A DNA stretch of 5,647 bases, from positions 1 through 5,647 of the forward strand of contig CAKAOY010000087.1 of the NCBI GenBank assembly GCA_916710115.1. Direction: 5' to 3'. The notes under the pieces were generated by a model that was not told the origin of the DNA, did not search any database, and saw only the letters and a list, made by a program, of their open reading frames with translations. Of the stretch, positions 1-5,319 are shown piece by piece. Each line of letters starts with the position of its first letter. Position 1 is the stretch's first letter. This DNA comes from an uncultured Bergeyella sp. (GTDB taxonomy: Bacteria; Bacteroidota; Bacteroidia; Flavobacteriales; Weeksellaceae). Made by a program: the position numbers and the translations under genes.

Positions 1-569
1 CTAACTTTTCAGGATTGAAAAAAGCCTATTCCAAAGCCTATGAACTACAAGGGAAAACAATGGGGATTGTTGGATTCGGAGGTATAGGTAGAGAAGTTGC
101 AAAAATTGCTATATCACTGGGAATGAGCGTGAAAGTATTTGACTTACTTACAGATACCAGAACTATTTCCCTTAATTTCTACGATGGACAAAAGGTAGAT
201 TTTAGCATCACTCCTACCAATAATTGGGATGAGTTTTTACCAAGTGTAGATTTTATCAGTATTAACACTCCTAAAACGAATGGCTATCTTATAGATACCC
301 CTCAATTTGAAAAAATGAAAAAAGGAGTATTTATCATTAATACCGCTCGCGGAGGGGTAATCAACGAAAATGCCTTGTTAGAATTCATTGAAAACGGTAT
401 AGTAGCTGGCGCTGGTCTTGATGTTTTTGAAAACGAACCTACCCCAGAGACTAAATTACTGATGAATCCTGCCTTATCTCTATCTCCACACTTAGCTGGA
501 AATACGGTAGATGCACAAGAAAAAATTGGTATAGAACTTGCAGAACAATTGATAAAGCTTAACCAATAA
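1..569 (+). CDS. serA: D-3-phosphoglycerate dehydrogenase, C-terminal part (5' end outside window)
   Basis: This enzyme oxidises 3-phosphoglycerate to 3-phosphohydroxypyruvate with NAD+, the first step of cytosolic serine synthesis. The reading frame (codons from position 3) is open to the left edge, so the TTG at 15 is not the true start; about 130 N-terminal residues are probably missing. Seen here are the Rossmann dinucleotide motif GFGGIG (72-89) and, at the end of the next strand, an Asp (141-143), as expected for NAD+ rather than NADP+. The D-2-hydroxyacid dehydrogenase catalytic set follows: Arg in NTARGG (348-350), Glu in ENEP (435-437) and His in SPHLAG (489-491). The protein ends shortly after this domain, so it is the short form without a C-terminal ACT domain and probably lacks that kind of serine feedback. 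It is followed 30 bp later by the DUF1015 gene. Another D-2-hydroxyacid dehydrogenase is possible, but SerA fits best. Confidence 0.87.
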   Translation, partial: NFSGLKKAYSKAYELQGKTMGIVGFGGIGREVAKIAISLGMSVKVFDLLTDTRTISLNFYDGQKVDFSITPTNNWDEFLPSVDFISINTPKTNGYLIDTPQFEKMKKGVFIINTARGGVINENALLEFIENGIVAGAGLDVFENEPTPETKLLMNPALSLSPHLAGNTVDAQEKIGIELAEQLIKLNQ

Positions 570-599
570 TTTTAGGATAATTAACTTGAAATCAATTAT

Positions 600-1838
600 A
601 TGCCTATATTTAAGCCTTTCCGAGGAATTAGACCTCATTCGGATATTTTAGATATTTTTCCAACTCGTTCTATCAATAATTTCACAGAAGAAGAACTCGT
701 AAAAAAAGCAGTAAAAGATTCTTATGTGAAAATGATAAAGCCATTTATTCTTAGTAAATCTCAAAATTTAACAAGAAATTACCGAACTATTCGTAATAAT
801 TTTGAGGAAGCTCTGAATAATCATAAATTGGTACAAGACGAATATTGCTATTATCTATATCAACAAACAACGCCCGATAATGTTACCTATCGTGGGTTCC
901 TTGGGCTTGCTTGTATTGATGAATATAACAATGGAAAAATAAAACGCCATGAGGCTACCATAAAGGAAAAAAAAGAAAAACTCACTAAGTATCTTGAAAA
1001 AGTGAATTTCCAAGCAGAACCAGTTCTACTGACATATAGAACGAGTCCTAAATTGGAACTCATTATGAACCAAGAGATTAACAATGTGCCTGTCATAAAA
1101 TTTGTGGAGGACAATGGGTTTCAGCATAAAGTTTGGAGAATAGACAATCGCTTAAAAATGCAACAAATTAAAGAAGCATTAGAACAAGTCGATACATTCT
1201 ATATTGCAGATGGACATCATAGAATAGGGTCTGTCGCCCTCAATGCCGAAAAAATTGCCGAAAAAAACAAAAAAACAAGCATAGGTAACGACCCTCATAA
1301 CTTTGTATATTCCTACATAGTATCAAAAGAATCTATTAGAATAAATGACTATAATAGATTAGTGAAGCATATCAACAATCTATCTACAGAAGAATTTTTG
1401 AAAAGATTAGAAAAGAATTTCACAATCCACGAAAAAGGTGATGTACCTTATTTTCCATCGCAAAAATTCCATATGAGTATTTATATTGATGGTAAATTTT
1501 ATAGTCTCCATGTAAAGCACGATTTAAGGAAACAACATTTAGAAAATGATCTAGACCACTTCTTTGTAGAGAAATATATCTTTAATGATATTCTTGGTAT
1601 AGAATTGGAATCCACTAGTGATATGATTGATTATCTTAAAGGAACATCTGACATTGAAGGTATCCTAAATCTTAAAGAAAAAGTAGATTCAGGAGAATAC
1701 AAATTGGCAATTGCTGTGCATCCTATCACTTTCAATGATTTAGTAAAAATCTCTGAAAACGAAATAAAAATGCCTCCTAAATGTACTTTAATTGAGCCTA
1801 AATTAATGACGGCCTTAATTATGTATGATATGAAATAA
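600..1838 (+). CDS. DUF1015 family protein of unknown function
   Basis: A complete 412-residue soluble protein with no signal peptide or membrane segment. It matches the DUF1015 family along its length: the start MPIFKPFRGIRP, the KRHEAT segment (about residues 115-120), the hallmark DGHHR (204-208) inside YIADGHHRIGSVALN, the GTSDIEGILNLKEKVDSG stretch (348-365), and a C-terminal MPPK...EPKL...ALI block (391-407). The family's biochemical role was not established to my knowledge. The ATG at 600 is chosen because the conserved N-terminal motif starts there; no Shine-Dalgarno precedes it, as is normal in Bacteroidota. It lies 30 bp after serA on the same strand and before a terminator, so it is probably the last gene of a serine-biosynthesis operon. 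By inference, DGHHR resembles the motif of ParB-like free serine kinases, which would suit this neighbourhood, but that link is not shown here. Confidence 0.9.
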   Translation: MPIFKPFRGIRPHSDILDIFPTRSINNFTEEELVKKAVKDSYVKMIKPFILSKSQNLTRNYRTIRNNFEEALNNHKLVQDEYCYYLYQQTTPDNVTYRGFLGLACIDEYNNGKIKRHEATIKEKKEKLTKYLEKVNFQAEPVLLTYRTSPKLELIMNQEINNVPVIKFVEDNGFQHKVWRIDNRLKMQQIKEALEQVDTFYIADGHHRIGSVALNAEKIAEKNKKTSIGNDPHNFVYSYIVSKESIRINDYNRLVKHINNLSTEEFLKRLEKNFTIHEKGDVPYFPSQKFHMSIYIDGKFYSLHVKHDLRKQHLENDLDHFFVEKYIFNDILGIELESTSDMIDYLKGTSDIEGILNLKEKVDSGEYKLAIAVHPITFNDLVKISENEIKMPPKCTLIEPKLMTALIMYDMK

Positions 1839-1852
1839 TTTGATTTATTTTC

Positions 1853-1890
1853 AATAAAAAAGAGAGAATATAGATTCTCTCTTTTTTATT
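1853..1890. terminator. Bidirectional intrinsic terminator between convergent genes
   Basis: A perfect 17-bp inverted repeat (1853-1869 pairing with 1874-1890) with a 4-base loop. The GAGAGA/TCTCTC core is flanked by an A tract on one side and a T tract on the other. Read on the plus strand the stem ends in a T run after the DUF1015 stop (15 nt away); read on the minus strand it does the same just after the nrdA stop (5 nt away). It therefore should end both transcripts. Confidence 0.9.
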
Positions 1891-1894
1891 TATC

Positions 1895-3553
1895 CTACGC
1901 CTCACAACTCGAACAATTTACGAAATTAACCATCAATTCCTTTGATACAGAGGAACTTCTCTGGTAATACAATGTCTTCACACCTTTCTTCCAAGCCTCT
2001 AAGATTACAAAATTAACATCTTTTACAGGCATTGTAGAAGGTATTTGCAAGTTCAAAGATTGTGCTTGATCTACATACTTCTGTCTTTGTGCTGCTTGGC
2101 TTACTATTTCCATCGGAGATATTTCCTTAAATGTCTTAAATACCGCCTTTTCGTGTGGGGTAAGTTCTTCTAAATGTTGTACAGAACCGTGGTTGAGCAT
2201 TATGCTTCTCCAAGTTTCTTCATTATCAATATCTTTTTCTGCTAATAGTTTGGATAGATATTTATTTTTTCTAATAAAATTACCTTTCGCTAAGCCTGCC
2301 TTGTAATAGTTGGACGAAAACGGCTCAATACCTGGGGAAGTCTGTCCTAAAATTGCTGAACTTGAAGTAGTTGGAGCAATGGCCAATAATGTAGCATTTC
2401 TCATTCCGTAACCCTTCATTATTTCTGGTTCGCCATAGATACTCGCTAACTCTCGCGATGCAGATTCTGCCTGTTCTTTTATTTGTTTAAAGGCTTTGGC
2501 ATTGAATTGAGTAGCTTCAAAACTCTCAAAAGGAATCATATTTCTTTGTAAATAAGAATGATAGCCTAACACCCCAAGCCCTAAGGCTCTGTGTTTAATT
2601 GCAAAATTACGAGCCGATGTCAGATAGAAATTTCCCTCTGTCTTTTCAATAAATTCAGATAAAACAGCATCAAGGAAATAGATTGCTAACTTCACAGCAT
2701 CGGTATCTTTCCATTCATCATATAATTCTAAATTCATAGATGAAAGACAGCAAATGAAAGATTCTTTTTCTGTGGAAGGTAACATAATTTCAGAGCAAAG
2801 ATTACTTGCATTAATCATCAACCCCTTGTCTTTATAGACCTGTGGTTTATTTCTATTTACATTATCCGTAAAGAATATGTAAGGTAACCCTTTTTGCTGA
2901 CGGCTCTCCAAAATTCTTGCCCAAATTTTTCTTTTTTCCATATCGCCATCTATCATATCTTGTAACCAATAATCTGGCACACAAACACCTGTAAATAGAT
3001 TTTGTATTGGAGAACCAATATCCTTTATAGACAAAAATTCTTCTATATCTCCGTGGTCTATATCCAAGTATGCTGCAAAGGCCCCACGACGAACACCACC
3101 TTGGGATACTACATCCATTGCAGAATCAAACAATTTCATAAAAGACACAGCACCAGAAGACTTACCATTGTCGGTAACGGCCGTTCCTCTGTGGCGGAGC
3201 TCCCCAAAATATCCTGATGTGCCTCCACCAATTTTGGTTTGCATAATAACCTCTCCGAGCTTTCCGGTAATTCCCTCTATACTATCAGGTATATGCACAT
3301 TAAAACAAGAGATAGGCAAACCTCGTTGAGTTCCCATATTTGCCCAAACAGGCGATGAGAAAGATATCCAGCCTTTCGTAATCATTTCCTTAAAGGCCGA
3401 TTGTAACTCTGGCTTTCCTAATCTTTTGGCTGCTGCGGAGGTGATTCTCTCAATTGCCCCTACTACGGTCTCTCCTTTTAGAAGGTATCCTCTATTGAGC
3501 ATTTGTTCGGATTCCTCATTTAGCCACCAAATATTTTGTATATTTTCTTCCAT
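1895..3553 (-). CDS. nrdA: Class I ribonucleoside-diphosphate reductase, alpha (catalytic) subunit, short form
   Basis: The large subunit reduces ribonucleoside diphosphates to deoxy forms using a radical relayed from NrdB. At 552 residues it is much shorter than E. coli NrdA (about 760): it begins directly with WWLNEESEQ and has no N-terminal ATP-cone. The catalytic set is intact: Cys83 (PISCFN) and Cys268 (ICCLSS) as the active-site redox pair, Asn251-Cys253-Glu255 (NLCSE) holding the thiyl-radical cysteine, and the Tyr529-Tyr530 pair (TLYYQR) for radical transfer. PTTSSS (395-400) and SPGIEPFSSNYY (406-417) are further family blocks. The tail NCSSCEA has a CX2C pair (547, 550), the likely shuttle to thioredoxin or glutaredoxin. 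The start at 3553 gives the expected N-terminus. It is the last gene of the nrdB-orf-nrdA unit, 90 bp after the small gene, with no promoter seen in that gap and a terminator right behind it. Confidence 0.96.
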   Translation of the reverse strand: MEENIQNIWWLNEESEQMLNRGYLLKGETVVGAIERITSAAAKRLGKPELQSAFKEMITKGWISFSSPVWANMGTQRGLPISCFNVHIPDSIEGITGKLGEVIMQTKIGGGTSGYFGELRHRGTAVTDNGKSSGAVSFMKLFDSAMDVVSQGGVRRGAFAAYLDIDHGDIEEFLSIKDIGSPIQNLFTGVCVPDYWLQDMIDGDMEKRKIWARILESRQQKGLPYIFFTDNVNRNKPQVYKDKGLMINASNLCSEIMLPSTEKESFICCLSSMNLELYDEWKDTDAVKLAIYFLDAVLSEFIEKTEGNFYLTSARNFAIKHRALGLGVLGYHSYLQRNMIPFESFEATQFNAKAFKQIKEQAESASRELASIYGEPEIMKGYGMRNATLLAIAPTTSSSAILGQTSPGIEPFSSNYYKAGLAKGNFIRKNKYLSKLLAEKDIDNEETWRSIMLNHGSVQHLEELTPHEKAVFKTFKEISPMEIVSQAAQRQKYVDQAQSLNLQIPSTMPVKDVNFVILEAWKKGVKTLYYQRSSSVSKELMVNFVNCSSCEA

Positions 3554-3572
3554 TATTTTAAATTACATTTAT

Positions 3573-3595
3573 GAGGAGGAAATATTTCCTCTCTC
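3573..3595 (-). repeat. Palindrome upstream of nrdA, likely mRNA hairpin
   Basis: Positions 3576-3591 are a perfect 16-bp palindrome (GAGGAAATATTTCCTC). A further GAG/CTC pair (3573-3575 with 3593-3595) extends it past a single bulged base at 3592. In the nrd transcript this would fold into a hairpin whose 3' foot ends about 20 nt before the nrdA start codon. No U tract follows, so it does not look like an intrinsic terminator. It could protect or process the message, adjust nrdA translation, or bind a protein as DNA. Its role is unknown. Confidence 0.6.
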
Positions 3596-3643
3596 TGAAT
3601 TAAGATTTTTAATTAAAATTATTACGAAGACTGCTTTTGGATT

Positions 3644-3898
3644 TTACTCCTCATCAAGATTAAATCTTGCACAAGGTTCAACAGCACCTATTTTATATTT
3701 ATTAATGTGTGTGAAAGTAACAGCAGAGTCGTTTTCCAAAAATTGGAGAGCTTTTTTGATACAGTATTCCATCTTATAAGCTACTGATATACAGACTCTA
3801 TGCCCATTTACGAGAGCCATACCCATATACAGATGCTCACCCCAACGGAAGTCCTCCGTGTGATTTTCGTCAATTTCCTTTAAAATAGATGGTGTCAT
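3644..3898 (-). CDS. Small protein of unknown function within the nrd operon (84 residues)
   Basis: I do not recognise this protein. It is 84 residues long and soluble, with no signal peptide, membrane segment or repeat. A plausible layout by eye is a charged N-terminal helix, a strand pair around residues 22-41 (HLYMGMALVNGHRVCISVAY), a helix at about 42-56, and a strand-rich C-terminus ending NLDEE. It has three isolated cysteines (36, 46, 76) but no CXXC, so it is not NrdH or glutaredoxin; it is too short for NrdI and lacks the zinc-ribbon and ATP-cone of NrdR. The ATG at 3898 is 40 nt after the nrdB stop and there is no Shine-Dalgarno. Its position between nrdB and nrdA on the same strand, with no promoter of its own seen, supports a real co-transcribed gene and suggests a link to ribonucleotide reductase. 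That link is inference. Confidence 0.65.
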   Translation of the reverse strand: MTPSILKEIDENHTEDFRWGEHLYMGMALVNGHRVCISVAYKMEYCIKKALQFLENDSAVTFTHINKYKIGAVEPCARFNLDEE

Positions 3899-3938
3899 TT
3901 TATTTTATATTTTATTGTTATTTATAAATAGTCTTCTA

Positions 3939-4892
3939 CTAAAACAAATCATTTTCGGTGATACTCTTGTCATGTTTTGTATAGGCAGTAGGTCTTTTTG
4001 CAAAAAAATCGTCCAACTCATTAGCAAATACATCTTCATCAAACCATTTCATTGTACTATACTGCTCACCTGTGATATTGTATATTTTGTTGTAATTAAG
4101 ATGAGTAATTGCTGTATCTACTCTATATTTCATAAAATTGAGCATATCCTCTTTTGTGTAGAAACTTAATTGTCCTTTTTCGTAAATCCAGTCCAGTAAC
4201 TCAGATTCATATGCTACATAATCCTTAATTACTTCTTCCAAATGCTCTTGTGAGTATCTTTCCTCTGGATATTCTTCAAAAATTTTATTTAAAATATACA
4301 CCCCTGCATTAGCGTGTGTCTGTTCATCTACACTCGTCCAAGCAATAATATTTGCTGTATTCTTCATATATCCTTTAAATCTTGTAAAAGATAAGATATT
4401 AGCAAATTGCGAAAATAATGAAGTATTTTCTATTACGATTACGAAGAATAACAATTTCTGAACAAATGAAATATCCTTACCGAAATGCTTTTCAAATAAT
4501 TCTAATTTTTTCTTGAATATCGGAACTTCCATAAGCCCCTCAAACTCGTTATTATAGCCCAATACTTCCAATAATCTAGAATAGGCCTCGGAGTGTCTGA
4601 ATTCAGATTCGGAGAAAGTTGCCCCTAATCCATTAAATTCGGGTTTTGGTAGATATTTGTATAAGTCCCCCCAAAAAGTCTTCACGGCTACTTCTACCTG
4701 TGCTATACTCAGCAAACTTCTCTTCACAACTTCTTTCTCTTTTTCAGAAAGATTGGATTTAAAATCTTGAATATCAGCAGTAAATTCCACTTCTTTATGA
4801 ACCCAAAAAGTCTGGTTCATAGAATCCACGAATTGTAAAATTTCAGGGTACTCGAATGGTTTGTAGTTCAATCTTTTATCAAAAATTCCCAT
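3939..4892 (-). CDS. nrdB: Class I ribonucleoside-diphosphate reductase, beta (radical-generating) subunit
   Basis: The small subunit is a ferritin-like dimetal protein that starts the radical chemistry used by NrdA. All six metal ligands can be placed by alignment from memory with E. coli NrdB: Glu67 (Asp84 in E. coli), Glu97 and His100 (ESEFRHSEAY), Glu155 (VIENTSLF), Glu190 and His193 (DEQTH). Tyr104 sits at the place of the radical tyrosine Tyr122. Trp30, Asp189 and Tyr304 fit the radical-transfer path, and the tail SITENDLF is the kind that docks into NrdA. Glu at the first ligand, Lys71 one turn later and Tyr at 104 resemble the subclass Id, manganese enzyme of Flavobacterium johnsoniae, so the metal may be manganese rather than iron. 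The 317-residue length leaves no room for the N-terminal ATP-cone found in some beta subunits. It is the first gene of the nrdB-orf-nrdA unit. Confidence 0.96.
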   Translation of the reverse strand: MGIFDKRLNYKPFEYPEILQFVDSMNQTFWVHKEVEFTADIQDFKSNLSEKEKEVVKRSLLSIAQVEVAVKTFWGDLYKYLPKPEFNGLGATFSESEFRHSEAYSRLLEVLGYNNEFEGLMEVPIFKKKLELFEKHFGKDISFVQKLLFFVIVIENTSLFSQFANILSFTRFKGYMKNTANIIAWTSVDEQTHANAGVYILNKIFEEYPEERYSQEHLEEVIKDYVAYESELLDWIYEKGQLSFYTKEDMLNFMKYRVDTAITHLNYNKIYNITGEQYSTMKWFDEDVFANELDDFFAKRPTAYTKHDKSITENDLF

Positions 4893-4963
4893 AATATGTT
4901 TAAGTTTTATAAATTTTCAAAGTGATGACTTTTGGTATTAAAAAAGTATCTATAATTACGAAT

Positions 4964-5013
4964 ATTTTGCCATCAGAAAGCGATGGATATATTCTATTTT
5001 GATGGGGCAAAAT
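4964..5013. repeat. Spaced inverted repeat over the nrdB promoter and leader
   Basis: ATTTTGCC (4964-4971) is mirrored by GGCAAAAT (5006-5013). The pairing continues as ATC (4972-4974) with GAT (5001-5003), leaving a two-base GG bulge. The right arm overlaps the putative nrdB -7 box, so the repeat could be an operator. A second, shorter pairing lies within it: CCATC (4970-4974) with GATGG (4982-4986) across a 7-base loop, which would fall in the nrdB mRNA leader. Confidence 0.45.
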
Positions 5014-5015
5014 TA
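5008..5015 (-). promoter_or_regulatory. Putative -7 box of the nrdB-orf-nrdA operon
   Basis: On the minus strand this reads TAATTTTG, an exact match to the Bacteroidota primary-sigma -7 consensus TAnnTTTG. Transcription would then begin near 5001 and give a leader of about 110 nt before the nrdB ATG. No TTTG or TTG -33 element is found at the usual distance, which lowers confidence. It is the only exact match I found on this strand between the two genes. Confidence 0.5.
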
Positions 5016-5246
5016 TAAATTAAAAAATTATTTTAAAAGTTGTATATTAACAAAAAACTGCTTAAATTAAAAAGAAAAATAGTTTTCCACAAAAAAACAA
5101 CAATAAGCTGATTTTCAATAATTTATAATTCATCATATTTTTTTTAATCAATATTTAACAGGAAAAATAAAACCAAATATTAAACTGATTTTTTTTTATT
5201 ACTGATAATCAAACAATTGTAAACAAACAGCTATACTGAGGCAATA

Positions 5247-5271
5247 TATAGATATCTGTATTGTAACAATA
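5247..5271. promoter_or_regulatory. Overlapping dyad elements upstream of the M16 peptidase gene
   Basis: Two symmetric elements abut about 50-70 bp before the peptidase ATG. One is the near-palindrome 5247-5260 (TATAGATATCTGTA, one mismatched pair). The other is the perfect 13-base dyad TATTGTAACAATA (5259-5271, central A). They are placed where an operator could act on the peptidase promoter. The base composition makes chance symmetry fairly likely, so this is tentative. Confidence 0.3.
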
Positions 5272-5295
5272 TATCAAAATTTATTACTAACTTAG
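5261..5295 (+). promoter_or_regulatory. Weak promoter candidate for the M16 peptidase gene
   Basis: TTG at 5261-5263 and TAACTTAG at 5288-5295 (one mismatch to TAnnTTTG) are spaced 24 bases apart, at or slightly above the usual range for Flavobacteriia. This would put the transcript start near 5302, with a leader of roughly 20 nt. No better plus-strand match was found close to the gene. Confidence 0.25.
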
Positions 5296-5319
5296 CAAGA
5301 CATAAAATTTTTATTAAAA

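Larger units (their letters stand above)
4893..5319. other. 427-bp AT-rich divergent intergenic region
   Basis: This gap separates the divergently read nrdB and M16 peptidase genes. I see no open reading frame of note and no tRNA-like structure in it. It contains A and T tracts (for example T8 at 5138-5145 and T9 at 5189-5197), a strong -7 box candidate for nrdB, an inverted repeat around that box, one DnaA-box-like 9-mer (5083-5091), and a cluster of short symmetric elements before the peptidase gene. The stretch 5100-5235 shows only AT-rich tracts and nothing I can name. Confidence 0.8.

Noticed and set aside
15..17. TTG as a possible start codon for the serA frame
   Set aside because: The frame is open to the left edge of the window and the residues before the TTG (NFSG) read on smoothly into the dehydrogenase sequence, so it is an internal codon of a gene cut by the window.
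3002..3217. Plus-strand open frame of 71 codons inside nrdA, and a similar minus-strand frame at 887-1114 inside the DUF1015 gene
   Set aside because: Both are shadows of clearly conserved genes, with no family resemblance or expression signal.
3554..3643. The 90-bp gap before nrdA as the remnant of a frameshifted extension of the small gene or of nrdA
   Set aside because: NrdA begins with its expected N-terminal residues and the small gene ends at a normal TAA. The gap is AT-rich with a palindrome and shows no recognisable peptide.
3426..3779. Plus-strand open frame of 117 codons across the nrdA start and the small gene
   Set aside because: It runs antisense over the conserved nrdA N-terminus and most of the 84-residue gene, resembles no family, and has no promoter. 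The AGGAGGA-like bases near 3575 are part of the palindrome.
3644..3898. The small nrd-operon protein as NrdH, NrdI or NrdR
   Set aside because: It has no CXXC redox motif, is too short and unlike flavodoxin-type NrdI, and lacks the zinc-ribbon and ATP-cone of NrdR.
3915..4169. Plus-strand open frame of 84 codons over the end of nrdB
   Set aside because: It is antisense to the well-conserved NrdB C-terminus, and its composition (rich in Ile, Phe, Cys) is what the complement of AT-rich coding DNA gives.
5100..5235. Loosely similar CTGATTTT-containing stretches and long A/T runs as a replication origin or repeat array
   Set aside because: The similarity is short and imperfect, only one DnaA-like box is near, and no regular unit or spacing is present. 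AT-rich intergenic DNA explains it.
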